From: Chamaea fasciata
Lineage: Eukaryota > Chordata > Aves > Passeriformes > Sylviidae
Assembly (NCBI GenBank): GCA_029207755.1
Contig: JARCOQ010000064.1
Location: 62,001-126,000, forward strand
Direction: 5' to 3'
DNA length: 64,000 nucleotides
Made by a program: the position numbers and the translations under genes. The notes beneath the pieces are model-generated. The model made no database searches. It had not been told where the DNA came from and was given only the letters and a program-made list of their open reading frames with translations. Positions 34,801 through 48,000 of the stretch are shown here, piece by piece (positions within the stretch are counted from its first letter, which is position 1; every line of letters starts with the position of its first letter).

Positions 34801-37800
34801 GACCTCCTCACAGTTTGCTGGAGGAGAAGAAATACAAGCCCTGGAGATGCTCCAGCACAACCCCCTCAAGAGCTGGAGCAGTTCCAGCCACAGCAGGATG
34901 GTGAGTGGCAGAGCCGGGCCACAAGGCCGATGGCTGCGGACAGCTTGGCCCCATCCCATCCCATCCCCGTTCCCATTCCGCCCACTGACAGGATGGAAGA
35001 GGGGCCGAGGCTGCCCCTGCAGCAGCTGTGCTCCATCCCCTGGGGCATCCCGGGGCTGTCCCTGCCTGGGGAGAGCAGGGCTGGCTTCCCTGGCCTCTCC
35101 TGCAACCCCTCAGCTCTGGCTGCGCTCGCTCTTTGCCAGATGCAACCATGGAGCAGACACAGGAGAAGAAGCCCACCCGTGGCCGCTTCCGCAGATCACT
35201 GAAGGTACGTGCAGCCATCCCCGCCTGGGCTGGGCCTGCTGTCACTGCTCGGCCGAGCTCTGCGCTTGGAGCACTCCATGGAACGTGTCTCTCTTCCCTG
35301 TCCTTTGCTCTCCTGCAGATGTTCCGGAGGCTCGTGCCCATTCGCCATAGGACGACCAGAAGCCGTGCAACAGCTGAGCCTGACCGCAGGCTGACTGAGC
35401 TCCAGGCAGAGCCCAATGTCAGCCCAGATTTGGCTCAGCGCTTGGATGCTGCAATCAATGACGCAGCAAATACGGACATGGCAGTGACTGAGTCCGTGGC
35501 CTTCAGAAACACCAACACAAAAGAGACCCTGAGTCTTGGAGGCCAGGAGAGTGTGGCGGGAGGGGAAGCACTTCTTGGGGAAAGCTGCTCCCTTGGACAG
35601 CGCTCCAGGTCTTCCCCATGTCTCCTCCAGGTGCCAGCCATGGTGAAGGACCTTCACCAGAGACTGGCGGCCTGTGTCACTTTGGATGCCAGGATGCGCT
35701 TGGACTTTCTGAGGCTGGCCGAAGAGCAACCTGCTGACGTTGTGCTGACCCTCCTGCGCTGTGCCCCAACGTGTGACAGGTATGGGGCCCACCTGCCTTG
35801 AGAGCTCAGGGCTCAGCAGCCTTTAGGGCCCATTGCCCTGCAGAGCCTGTCCAATGGGCTCTGCCAGACAGGCGGAGCGGTCCAGGACCCTTGGGCCCCT
35901 CTGTTCCACCAGCCTGCTGCCATGCTCCCTCCCTGCCCCTCAGGGCACCAGGGCTCTGTCACCTGGGCCTCCACAGCTGCACAGGGCATGCTACTGTGAC
36001 TGAGACGGCCCTGACACAGAGCTCCAATCCCACAGAGCTGCTGCAAGCATGTGGAGAGCCATAGGCTCGTCGGCTGTGACAGCGGAGAAGGTGCTGCCAG
36101 CACTCATCCGCGTGATGGAGGATTGGCCTCTGCATACAACGACCACCTCCGATGGCGACGACGAGGACGTTTTTGCCCTGGCGGTGAGCTTCTGGAACCG
36201 GCCTCTGCTCGCTCCCCGGTCGCCTCTCCATCAGCTCTCCGTCCTCTCCCTGCCTCAGGCACTGGCTTAGGGCAGGCTCAGGGGGCTCCAGGCCCGTCGC
36301 TCCCCCCGCGTCTCCCCTCGGGCCCTGCCACACGGACATCTTAGCACTGAGCTCTGTCTCGGGCTGCTTCTTTTGCAGGCAACTCTGGGGCTGTGGCTGA
36401 CTGTCCAGGTGCCCAAATGCCACAGGGCAGTGCTCCTTCATTCAGCCCGTCTGTTTGTTGCTCTCCTCTTCCACATTGTCATCACCACACAAGAGATGCC
36501 AGTGGAAGTTGCTAACTTCTGGAGAGCGTGCCAGGAGGAACACGGCCTTCCCAGCAACCCCAACAGGTGCCAGTCCTCCTGTCTTTTCAATGTCCTTGTG
36601 GCCGGCGCCAGCGCTCGCCGTGTGACCTGGGTTTTGCTCTGCACACAGGTTTGCAGTGCAGGCCATGAAGGCTCTGTTCAGCCAAATGTGGTGGAACACA
36701 GAGATGATGGCTATGGAGCGCAAGCGTGGCTGGGACACGCTGCTCTGTGCTGACACCCAGCACTATGCCGTGGGTCTGCTGGCCAGGTGAGAACCCCTTC
36801 TCTCCCACATTTGTCCCCTGTGCCCCACACAGTCCCTGTGCTCATGGCCTCGAGGGCCTCGTCACCGAGGGACGGCCAAGCCGACTGGAAAAGGCTGGCA
36901 GATGAGGGTGCCCAGAAGGGGCCGCCTCCCAAAGCGCCCACATCCCCCTCCAGAGATACTGGGGAAAGACCGGACCTGTGAGTTAGACCTCCTGGGAGAA
37001 GACTGTCCCCCCCACCTCAGGCTCTTGCTGCCTTTTTCCCCCTGACAGGGAGATGCGCCGTCACTTGGGCCACACCTGTTCCCGCATTGGCTTCTACCTA
37101 CTCCAGCCACTAAGCAGGGAGGAGCCACGCTGGGATCTGCCCTCCCTGGCATTCCTGGTGGAGGTGAGCCAGCGCTGCCTCGCTCAGCTGCCTCTCAGCC
37201 CTCTGCCCTCTCGTAGCTGCAGCTGCCTGGGCCGGTGCCCGAGCCCTGTGCTGCTGCTGCTGCTGCTGCCTGGGCCCGGCCCTGTGCGCTTCTGGGCTCC
37301 TGCTGTTCGCGTCACCTGTCACTGCCCTGTGCCTTTCAGGTCATCAAGTTCCTGGACCTGAGGGAATGCGCAGGCCGTGTCCTGGAGGAGATGTCAAGGC
37401 ACCTGCGGGGCACCTGCAGGCAGAGACGTCACCTGGCGCTCAAAGGCCTTGTGCTGCTCAGCGAGGAGCCCTCGATGGTGAGAAGGGGGCAGCGGCTGAA
37501 GCTGCGCTGGGGAAAGCAGCCCCTTGGGCTGGCTGGGCTTCAGGAGCTGAGGCAGCTGCTCCCAGCTCTCCTGCCTCCTGCTCCAGCTGCTCGAGTGCTT
37601 CGGGACAGGCCTTTGGCCTCTGGGCCCAGCAGCGGCAGGGTGGGCTAGCAGAGCCAGGGCGGTGTTGGCGCTGCAGCTCTTGGTGGCTTCCCAGCACAGC
37701 CTTGTGTTCCATACAGGCCGGAGGTGTACGCAGCCTGCTTCCAAGCCTCCTGGAGCGGCTTGGTGATGCCGACGGAGAGGTGGTCGCCATGTCCCTCTCT

Positions 37801-39773
37801 GCACTCACCAATGTGTGCCAGCGGAAAGACACCGTGATCGGCAGCACCACTGCCCTGAAGCTAGCCGACCTCCTCCTGTCACTCTTCGGAAACGTAAGGC
37901 TCTGTGTGCCACGGGCATTAGCTGCTGCCCAGAAACTTTGTGCCCTGGGGATTTTTAGGCTTTTGCCCGGCTGGGCTGGAGAAATTGGTGCTGAGGCCTC
38001 CTCCGCTTCCTTTCCTTCAGGACAACAGCCACGTGCAGCTGCTCTCCATTCAGCTTTTCCAAAAGGTGATGGGCTTGGTAGCGGATGAGGGCAAAGAGCC
38101 ACTGAACACAGTTGTGAGCCAGAGCCTGCTGCCACTCTACTTGCACTGCCACGAGGTGAACGAGCGCGTGGCCAAGGTGAGGCGTTGTGTGATGCCGGTG
38201 CATCCCTGACAGGGGGCTCGGCTGCCTCCTGCCCGGGCACCTCTCCCGGCTCGCAGCCTCCTGCTGGCCCTGGCGCAGGGACGCAGGGCCCGTGCCCTGG
38301 GCTGGGCTGCGCTGCCAGCTCCCGTCTCTGCTGCTCCCCAGGCCTCTCGGGAAACGCTGCATTGTGCGGCCGGCTTCCTGAAGAGGAGCGACCTCCAGCA
38401 CGTGCTGAAGACAGAGAAGCTGTTCAAGTTCGCCGAGTGCGTGGTAAGGACGGCCTCTGGAGAAGCCCCCTGACGGCGGGGCTCGGTGTGCGGGGCTGGC
38501 AGCCGTGGCCCCTGCCCAGCGCCGCACGCAGGGGCTCCGGCCTGCGCCCCACACGCCGCTCCCTTCCGTGGGGCCGCGCGGGCTCTTCTCCAGGCTCCTG
38601 TGCCCCGAGTCGGGCGCCGACGGAGCGCCGGCCCAGCGGGGCCGCGGGGCGGGGCGGCACCGTGGCTCCCCGGGCAGCGCCCGGCCCTCCGCCCCCTCCG
38701 GAGCCCGGCGCCCGCTGGCCGGGCCTCGGGGCTGTGCGGGCAGCGCAGGCCGGGGCTGGGCGCCGGGAGCGCCCGGCCGAGGGGCTGAGCCCGCGCCAAC
38801 CCTTCCCTCCCTCCTGCCGTTCTCTCCAGCTGGCAGACGACAGGAGCCGAGCGGCCGAACACCTGCGCCTGGCCCTGCCCTACCTGGAGCACCCACAGGA
38901 GCCCCCGCGAGAGGCGGCCATCAAGCTCATCGGTGAGCCACGAGCCCGGGCTCCCTCCCAGCCCCAGCCCCAGCCCCAGCCCCCGTCCCGGCAGCGGCAT
39001 CCGCGCCCGGCGCCGTGGAGCCGCGCCTGCCCTCGGGGCTGCTGCCGCCCTCTGCGGCCGTGCCCTGGGGCGGCAGGATGCGGCAAGGGCCCGGGCCGAG
39101 CCCTGCCGGGGCAGGAGGCCGTGTGGCCACAGGGCTGGCAGCGCCGCTGGCAGGGCGCCGTGCCGCTGGGGCCCTGACAGGCTCTGTGTTCCCAGGGATC
39201 GCCGGGGTGCGCCTGAGGAGGCAGAAGGAAGAGCTCCAGGCCCTCAGCGAGGGTGAGTGAGGGCAGCGGGTTCTCAGCGGGGCTGCCGGGGGGAGCCGCA
39301 ATGCTCGCGCAGGGGGCTGCAATCCCTGTCCTGCCTGCGGAGGGCCTGGCTCCCTGTGCGGACAAGGGCTGGCGTGCGCAGAACACGGAGAGATTTCGGG
39401 GACGCGGGCGGGGAGATTCGTGTTCAGCACCTTGCGGCGAATCCTGTTGGCCCCTCTCTCCTCTCTTGTGGTGGCCACGGCAGGAGCTGGCTCGGATGGC
39501 CCTTGGCAGGAGGGTCTCCTTGGACTCCCACACATCCGGGCTCTGACCGGGGCTCTGTGCCTGTCTCTTCCAGCTCTTCAGGCCCTGAGAGACGACGACA
39601 GCCCGTCCCGGATAAGCCTCTTTGTCCAGCTGATGTTCGAGGAGCGAATTGCAGAACTGCAGTCATCTGCTGGCTCAGAAGAACCGGTGGCCTTAGAAGA
39701 CCTTCAGGGGCCACAGAAGATGAGACCGCCTGGAGACGGAGGAGCCGGAGCTCCAGGCACAGCTGATGATTGA
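34783..39773 (+). CDS. MROH-like (maestro HEAT-like repeat) gene, complete 14-exon model
   Basis: Encodes 721 aa. Exons: 34783-34900, 35140-35204, 35319-35779, 36036-36183, 36379-36566, 36649-36786, 37049-37163, 37340-37477, 37717-37893, 38021-38176, 38342-38443, 38830-38932, 39196-39252 and 39574-39773. All introns are GT/AG and phases join without a stop. Residues 1-61 are a basic, Gln-rich start and 62-215 a low-similarity region. About 216-640 is a run of paired amphipathic helices typical of maestro HEAT-like proteins (for example LLPSLLERLGDADGEVVAMS, then LLSIQLFQKVMGLV). The C-terminus is short and charged (RRQKEELQAL, later FVQLMFEERIAELQ). The family is thought to act as a protein scaffold; no catalytic role is known. 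The next downstream gene appears convergent. The exact paralogue (MROH1, 2 or 7 type) cannot be fixed by reading alone. Exons 1-5 lie in the inverted repeat and have a near-identical inverted copy at 1-1825. Confidence 0.88.
37250..37270. repeat. (CTG)n tract in MROH-like intron 7
   Basis: Six to seven CTG units in the intron. Confidence 0.85.
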
Positions 39774-39950
39774 CGCAGCTGATGCCTGTGGGAAGCTCCC
39801 GTGCCTTCAACCCTCTCCCTGCCTTGCTACACCATCCGTCCCTTTTCCCTCCACCCTTCCTCCCTTTGGACAGCTCCATGTCTTCAGCCCTCAGACCATG
39901 CCCCTCCCCTTTTTTCCCTCCCAGCTCATCCCTTTGCTTTGCCTTCCATT

Positions 39951-39956
39951 AATAAA
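39951..39956 (+). terminator. Polyadenylation signal of the MROH-like gene
   Basis: AATAAA about 178 bp after the stop codon, following a C/T-rich 3' UTR. Confidence 0.75.
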
Positions 39957-40011
39957 CATTCAAAGAGAAGTTGATTGAAGGCACTGAGGTGCTTTTCCCA
40001 AAGACTGGACT

Positions 40012-40135
40012 CGGTTCCATGGGATCACAGACTGGTTCGGGCTGGAAGGACCTTCAAAATCACCTTCCACCACGCCAGGGTGCTCCAAACCCCAATGTCC
40101 AGCCCGGCCTTGGACACTGCCAGGGATGGACACTC
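40012..40135 (-). mobile_element. CR1 LINE fragment
   Basis: Plus strand shows reverse-complement CR1 3' end words: ATCACAGACTGGTTCGGGCT, GGAAGGACCTTCAAAATCA and GTCCAGCCCGGCCTTGGACA. Confidence 0.8.
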
Positions 40136-40139
40136 CAGG

Positions 40140-41070
40140 ATGGACACCTCGTGCCAGGACCAAGGCTGGTGCACATCAGGCACCCAAACAAGCCCCAGCA
40201 GCTGCAGCCTCGGTGGTTTTAATCCCAACCATCCAACATTCCCGAGCCGGCAGCGTGGCAGTGCTGACCTCTAGTGAGAGGTCCCTGGAAAAGGGAGGAT
40301 TTCTTGGGATAAAGTTCCCTTCCCAAAGCCTCCGAAGGCAACACCAGAACCCTCAACAACCAAAAAGCACAGGTGACAGTGTCCAACGAAAGGTTTTCTT
40401 TAAAAAACACCCCAAATTCACAAGGAAAGCGTCCAATCAAAGCCTCAGGGCTGGTCCCGAGGAGCCCAGAAAGGACCAGGACAGCTCAGGGGGACAGGGA
40501 GCTCCCAAACTGCTCCTTTGGGTCCCCTCATTGTCCTCCAGAATCCAGAACTTTCACCCAAAATGTCCCTCGGGAAGATGAGAATTTTCCAGGCACGTCA
40601 AAGAAATCTCCACTGCACAAAAATCTCTTTTAAAACCAAGCTTTAAGACTGGGACTTCTGCTTAGATTGAAACGATGAAATTCAGGATATTCTACATCAA
40701 ATGCAGCTTTTTGATTCTAACGGACTCCTCTCCCTGCAGCCAAACAAACGTCAAAGGCTCCTGAGCTTTTTGTGGCACACCAGGATTCCCTGGAGCCATC
40801 CCAGGAACATTTCCTGGAGTATCCCAGGAATGTTCCCCATTCCTGGGGCTCCACAAACCTCCTGCCCCTTTACAGCAAGCTCAGCTCGGGTCAGAGATAA
40901 TTGATCCAATTACCTCCAGGAGGAATGAAAGCAAAGCAAAGCGCACTCTGCAGGAGCCCTGGGAAGTCCCTGTTCAGCAAGGAGTTTCCCACTGAAATGA
41001 TGGGAAAATGATGAGTTCCAGCATGAAATTCAAGGCTTTTCCCTCTGGAAGCAAAACCCAGTCCTTGCAT
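40140..41070. other. Intergenic stretch between two convergent gene ends
   Basis: Nothing recognisable beyond the adjoining CR1 fragment. Confidence 0.5.
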
Positions 41071-41078
41071 TAACTCTT

Positions 41079-41084
41079 TTTATT
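41079..41084 (-). terminator. Candidate polyadenylation signal of a minus-strand gene
   Basis: Reads AATAAA on the minus strand, about 20 bp after the stop codon of the proposed terminal exon. Confidence 0.5.
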
Positions 41085-41102
41085 GGTTTTAGTCACTAAG
41101 TC

Positions 41103-42016
41103 TTAAAAAATAAATCGGTTTTCACATTGTTCAGGCTTGGAGAGGTTAGTGCTTTTCCTGAGCTGGGATAAATTCCTGAGGCTGGGCACTTTTTGTACTT
41201 CTGGAACTGGAGATTCCTCTGCAATATTCCCTGGGGAGCTTCTCCTCACCTTTTCCTCCCCCAGAAAAACGAAGCAGAGCAAGGAAGGTGTCCAAGAAGG
41301 AGAGGCTGGAGAAGCCCCACCTCCCTCCAGGCTCATCCCAGCACTTTCCTGATGGAATTTTCCCATTTGACAGCCAGAGAGCAACCCCTGGCCCCTGACT
41401 CAGCTACTCACGGAGTAATTAGAGCCAAGAGGCTGGAGCAGGTACTCAGAGGTTCCACCAGAGCCACCATCCCCCATCAGGATCCTCTGGATTGCCCAGG
41501 AAGGAGGAGTTTTTAGGCAATATTGGAAATCTAGGATCTAGGATTGCAGCAAAGCGCGGAGCATCTGCTGGCGCTGGGCTCTGCGTCCCAGGAAATTCAG
41601 TGGATTCCTGCTTCTCCACAGGACCAAGCTGCTATTTCAACACACTTCTGTGGGCCAGGGTTGAGAAACAGGAGGAGTAATGAGCTGGGAGCTGCAAAAA
41701 AATAAAATTCAAGACATTCCTCAGCTTCTGAAGTGGGCTAACCTTCGAATCCTTTCTCTTCATTAGATTTTTCATTACTGGGAGGTTTCTTCCTGAGAAC
41801 AAATCCCAGGGATTTCATTCAGAGATGGAGTTGTTGGCTGGTAAAAACCACCAAATCCTTTAAATAAACCCCTCAGCATTCTGGTTTTTAATCAGTGATA
41901 CCTGAGTTCCAAGTTTGGACAGGCATTTATTCCTTAAACTAAAGGCATCAGCTTTTGGCAGCAATTTGGCCAAATCATCGTCCTTCTGTCTCCTGAGCCT
42001 CTCCTGCTCTTCTGCT
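41103..42016 (-). CDS. Unidentified minus-strand gene, two proposed 3' exons
   Basis: Proposed exon 41902-42016 has a strong acceptor (pyrimidine run ending TTTTGCAG) and a GTATCA donor. It encodes 38 charged residues beginning AEEQERLRRQKDDDLAKLL and ending SKLGTQ, likely helical. It ends in phase 0 and can join the proposed terminal exon 41103-41255 (acceptor GGGGGAG, weaker), which starts EKVRRSSPGN, ends CENRFIF and stops with TAA. A polyadenylation signal follows. The joined protein is hydrophilic and Ser/Lys/Glu-rich. I do not recognise the family. Upstream exons should lie at higher coordinates; a candidate is at 55,194-55,269. The gene would converge on the MROH-like gene. Confidence 0.45.
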
Positions 42017-45000
42017 CTGCAAAAGAAAAGCGGCAAAAGATGGTTTGCCCTGAGGGAAAAGCCTGCCAAAGCAGGGAACTGCTGTTATTTGAGTGTTAGT
42101 TCATATTTTAATGTTGTTGTTGTTGTTTGAACACTTAGGAAACGCTTTGGGGCAGCAGGTGAACGACCCTGAGAGGCGCAGGGCTCAGTAACTCAGTGTA
42201 AAGAAAGAGAGAGGCTGATTTCTGCAGGTTCCTTTTATTTCACTCCAAGATTTCAGTAGAAAGAGAAACCTTTTGGTTTTTCCCCAGATTACAAGGTGCT
42301 CCTTTTAGGATTTTTTCAGATGTATCTCAGGAGGAAAGAGCATTTACCTCTCTCACCTGTGGAAGCAGCCTGGGTTTGTGCACACTGCCAGAAAGAGTCA
42401 AACATGCCCACAGGCTTCAGTGCGTGTTGCTTAAACACATGCTCTGGACATTTTCCTACTGGCAGCAGAAAGGATGATGGAGACAGTTACATCAATTGAA
42501 CTGAACTCTAGAATTCCATATCTAGTTTTTTAGTTCCTTTTTTTATGCATTTGCAAACCATCATCTTACCTTCTGCCTCTTCTCTTACTGTTATTGGATA
42601 TTGTGTTGTTGGATGTAATGTTTAAGGGTAGCTCAAAATAGATTTTAACAGCTAGAGATTTCCTTACACCTTAATTATAGAGGTTGTAAGTCAGTCCGTA
42701 TTTTTTTCTGACAGATGCCTCATTTTTATACCTCAAGCTTAGTGTATTAAAGTCTCTACTGTTTCAGAACCCACAGTTATCATGGATACAAAGAACAGTT
42801 TAAAATGCATCATTTAGTAATAGATACAAAGCTGAGGGGCAAATGGGCATCATGTACCCTTTGTGAGAAACCAACTCTAAAAGCTGTACAGACACATTGC
42901 CACTCACATCTCAGGGAAGGGATAGATTTTTTCATTTAGGTCAGCAGGAAATGGAAATTTTCTGGCAGTTTGAAACTTATCACCAACTCCTGAAGTTTTG
43001 TGCAAAATCCCAGTGTGTAACATCTGGGTATTTTGCAAAGTCACCTGGCTGCAAACCTCAGCCTCCAACAAATGAAGTGCAGCTCAGCTGTGAGGATTTT
43101 TCTGTAACATCTTTAGAACATGAGGTAATTAAAAACCAGTTCTGTTGCCTAGTGTTACAAAATTGATTACAACTACATGCAGTAACTGCTTTAGACTTGG
43201 GAGTCATTTTTAAAAGAAAAAAAGTCCACCACATAAAACATTGCCCAAAAAATCCCCTTGCAAGGTAGTTTTAATGAATCTTTCATGGTTCAATGAGCTA
43301 TTGTATTAGGTCATTCGCCTGATGAAGCAATGCTCCAATCTCATTACATTTAGTCAGAAAGAAATAAGCTGCTAGTGTTATTGGATTTCTTATAATTAGT
43401 TAAAAAGCAATTTTTTAGAATTTCCTTTCATAGGGTTGGGGGAGGAGGGAAGTTGAGACAAGTAATATTGTGCTGCATATAAGTAAAATATAGTGCTCCA
43501 CACACAATAACCATTCCCAGCTGAGATGTACTTTAAGGTTTGGGTAAGTCAGCCTCTTTCTCCTGTATCCTTCCTTCCCGCTCCTGTCATCTCTGCTTTT
43601 CCAAACAGCAAACCTGAGAACAAGCTCAAAAGGCTGAAAGTCCAAAGGAAAAACACCAGGCAGTCCCCATAGCTGGTGGTAATTAATAGAAAGAGAATCA
43701 GTTGCTTTGTATAGCAGATAAAGGAAAAGCCCAGCCAGAACAACCTGCCTCATCACCACATTGTGTTCCCAACAGAAATTAATTTTGTGAGCTGTGGGAG
43801 TTTGAAACAAACATGTGAGGGCTAAAAAGACCTAATGGATCATCCTAGCGTGGAGAGGAAGATTGAAAGGTGCTTTCAGGAGAACGGCTGCAGTCTCTGG
43901 GTAGGGACAATGTTTTCCCCCCTGTGGCCTTTATGAAAAAAGAGTAGAATAAATAGTGCCACATGTCTGCACAGCCGGAACATCTGTGACTGGTTGGCAC
44001 AAATTTACAATCCTACCTGGCCGCCTGAATCTGGCTGTAATTGACAGACACGGCCGTAATGGCAACATCCTATCGATCTTCCCTGGGACCAGAGCACCTC
44101 AGGCTTGAACGACTGAATTGTGGTAAAAGAGCACGAGATCCCTCAAACATTCACAGAGAAAAAAAGCATTCTCACATTTTAGAACATACACCTGATTTTT
44201 CATACGAGCCCAAAGGCAGCCTGCACAAGTTGATGTAAAGGCATCTGATGAAGGTTGCTAAATACACAGAAGCTCATTAAGTGCCTGCTTCAAAAGAGCT
44301 GGAGCCTGGAAAAACTTTTCAAAATACCAAGTATGCTTATCCGGCATCTGGGTAGAAATCTGCTGTCAACACAGCTAGAAATGGGCTCATTGAACTCCAT
44401 GGAGTTCTCCTAAATCCTTGTTTAACATGAGATACAACGTATGTGATTGCGAGTCCTTGTATGTAGGTGATAAAGCAGCCCATCCACAACAAAATAAATG
44501 CTATTTTATAAAACTACAGCGTCTTATTCAACATGCTGAAGGCATCTAAAAGTTTTGCAGTGCAGCATGAACTATATTAGCCCAAGTAAACAGCATGAAA
44601 ACACAACTGGTGCGAGCAAAAACCCTCTCAGATTTTCAATACCTCCACTCTCCTCCCCACATTCAAGTTTCCTCTAGATTCAAGATTATTCTAGTATAAA
44701 TTCCTAAAGATATGATTCCATCTTTATACTAGTTGGCGTTTTTATTTATTCCCACTAAAATGTGTGTTGCAGAAAAATATTTTCCAATACAAAACTCCAA
44801 AACATTTCACAGACATACTTCAGAAAAGAAGAAAATCATAGGTTTGCTAAGGAATTCACAGGCCTGCCGTGCATAACTACAAACCTCTTTCAGCTGTGAT
44901 CAAGACATCTTCTGTAGTTATAAATCTTAAAACTTAAGTCTTATTTACTGGATAGAAGCTTGGGGTTTTTTGTTTTAGTTTTTTGGGGGCTTTGGGGGGG

Positions 45001-48000
45001 TTTTTTGCTTGGTTAGTTTTTGAGGTTTTTGGTTTTGGTTTGGTTGGTTTTTATTTTGATTATGTTGGTTTTATAAGAAAGAAAAAGCATGCTGTGATAA
45101 GACTGTGAGATTTTTTTTCCTGGGTTCATTTCTTGCTTTGGGAAGCACTGCCTTTTTAACAATATTTGCAAAAGAGGTTGAGGGATACACTGAAACACAC
45201 TCTAAAATACTACAGAGATAAACAGGGATCCACCATCCCTGTGCCCTGGATTCCTATCCCTCATTCCCACTCCTGGAAATGCTTTTGATAACAATAAAAC
45301 ATGTTGAACTCTTTTTTGTACTCGCTGACACCACTGCTAAATCCCAATAAGATATAAAAGTTTGGCAGCTTGCTTGGATTTACATCCAAAAGAAACAAAA
45401 GGCACAAGACTGGGAAAGGGTGAAAAGTCCTCCACAAAAGCAGTCATGCTTTGCAATGTCCAAATGAAGGAAGACACACAAATATTTTCAGGAAGACCGA
45501 ATGTAGAATGGAAACACTTGGAGACGGGCAAAAATAATAGAAAAGTGAGCAACCTGAAACTCCTGGCATGCCCAGAGACCTCCTGACACCACGCCAGCCT
45601 TAAAACAGAGCTACTGCTGCTCACAGAATAACCATTCTAGGGAGGCTATTTTTAATTATTTCACACAATTTCAGTTCCCAAAGGGGCTATAAAGCACTAT
45701 TGGTAGTCATCTGTACTACAATCATTGATCTTAACTTTAATTATTATTAATGCAAAAATATTTATGAACCAAAGCTATTCCCTTCCATTTCTCTGTCCCT
45801 TTCAAAGCTGCTGAGAGCTGGATAACTAAGCAAAGGAGGGCCCTCTGGGAAGTCAGCGGTGATTGCCTCATCCTCAAAGGGGAAATTGGAAATTCAGAGT
45901 AGGGCAAGAAGCTTAACTCCAGCTATTGAACAGCTGCCATAAAAGAAAGAGTTAAGTAGACAAGGGCACTTGTGTGGAGAAGAGGCAGCTGAAGAAAAGG
46001 TGAAAACCAGACAGCTGTGAATGCAGGCACTGGACAGAAAGCAATGATTCTTTTTTAGAAGAATATGGAAACATCAAACTAAACCAGCAGAATGAAGACC
46101 AGGATTCCTCGCAATATGCAATGGGGACACCTTTGGACAATCCTATGTCCCAGGTGCACAGTTAGGGACTCTTCCAGAGCCAAAAGACTAGACTGGAAAT
46201 CTCCTTAACTGGATTTAGCACACGCCTGCAGCTTCATTGTGTTCAGAGGAACACTCACCGTAAAGGTAAAAATCCCCAGGAAGCCACACACAGCACACTG
46301 TGGAACAAGCAATTTCCTCTTAACCCATTTTAGTTCCTTTGCCAAGACACAAAACCAGAAGAATGCCAGCAAAGTGGATTTTTCCCCTGATACACCTAAT
46401 CTTTCTATCAATTAAATGTATTCCCAAATGCTTTAATGGACGAGTTTTAATTATTACTTCTACCACTTAAAAAATAGTCTCAATAATTTCCTTAAAAATC
46501 ACTGAAGCAAGGCACCGTTCAAATGAAGGATACAATTAAATGGGGCTATTGATAAAAATTTTCTCCATATTCAGAATTTTTCCTGTGATTTACATGCATT
46601 AGCAAAAGCAGTATCAACTCTTCCCTGCCAGAGTAGTTGAGCATCTTCCTGCTACTAATTCAGCACACATATTTCAGCCATTACCCAGGGAATGCAGTGA
46701 TTAGGCAGCTTTCCAGTAAACAGTCCTTAAAACAGTTCATAAAAATGCCATTTAGAAAAAGGTTGGTTTCCTGCTCGACAATTTGATAAGATGTTGCAAT
46801 TACTGCTTAGGGATATGTTTCAAGTCCGCCAAGTGAGTTAAATTCCATTTCCACACACGCTATCATAGCGTTTGCAGGTTAAAATGCCATAAAGTAGTTC
46901 TTACGTACTCAGAAGATGCAATTAATTTGGGTGCTGCTTTTTTAGAAACACACGCTTAGAAAATCCTAAAAACTTGCAATGAAAAAAGTGAAAATACCCA
47001 TAAAACAGGCCACAAAAGGCAGATTCTCAAGTAGAAATCCAGTGGCATTGTCTGAATCCCAACTTGCCCAGACCAGAAACTGTTCCTAGTAATGGAGAGA
47101 AAACAGCATCACAATCTATATATTCTTTTGACATCCCACCTGAGGTAAGACCCCTAGTTCAAAGGTCCCAGAATAACCAGAAACAGTCAGTTTTACAGGT
47201 TACAAGGAAATCAAAGAAATACTCAAATTTTGGCACAGTAATTCCTAAACTTAGAGCATCAGTTTGTTATCCATAAATGGAAAGCATTTAGCTGGTTTTA
47301 ACAACTTCCTAAAAAAAACAAGATTCAATTGCAACATTTATTATCTAAAAGCGTTCTGGTCAAAATAAAAATGAAACTCAAAATTATGAACCCTTTTTAT
47401 GAAAATAGCTGATACTTATTAAGCAATAAACTCTTGCTCTCTCCTGTTTTTATTTCCTCAAAAAAGCAACATAAACTAAAAGAATGTAATCTCATGTGTT
47501 CAGGCTCCATATTTGTTGTTTTGAGAAAAGGCTTTATAACAGCTTCATTGAAGGCTCTTTAAGAAACTAAATCTTTCTAGTTTAGTAGAGCAACAAGGTG
47601 TATATGAGGGCATCAAATGAAAAAGAAAATGAGCTGTCACAATAAAGTACTACTGAAAGCCTCAGCACAAACTGCATGACAAGCTAAAAGAAAAAGAATT
47701 ATTTTGTTCCTTTTGCTTTAACCAAAGTCCTAACACTTAGGACCTGCAAACCGCTGCCATTTTAGAGCCAATCTGTATTTTAAGTGGATGTAACTAGCCC
47801 TAGCAAACGTAGCAAAAAGTGAAATGTTCTCAAATTGGTCTTAGCATGTGCACTAATCCATCCACACCACATCAGACGTATCTTGTAGTTGATAATATTT
47901 TACATGCTTACAATAATTACTGTAATTCAGAACCTTGACACCCATTTTCCTAAGATAAATCAACGTAAGAAAAATTATTCAACCTCCCTTTTCTTCTAAG

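Larger units (their letters stand above)
32181..36607. repeat. Right arm of large inverted repeat (without the 4.1-kb block)
   Basis: Reverse complement of 1-2681 plus 6828-8682, joined directly between 33,926 and 33,927. The low-coordinate border is sharp at about 32,181. The high-coordinate border is set by the window edge on the other side, so the arm may run further into the MROH-like gene. The spacer between the arms is about 23.5 kb and holds the PAK3-like gene. Confidence 0.93.

Noticed and set aside
37955..38896. 313-codon minus-strand open frame and other long antisense frames at 38-39.5 kb
   Set aside because: Shadow frames opposite GC-rich MROH exons and introns.
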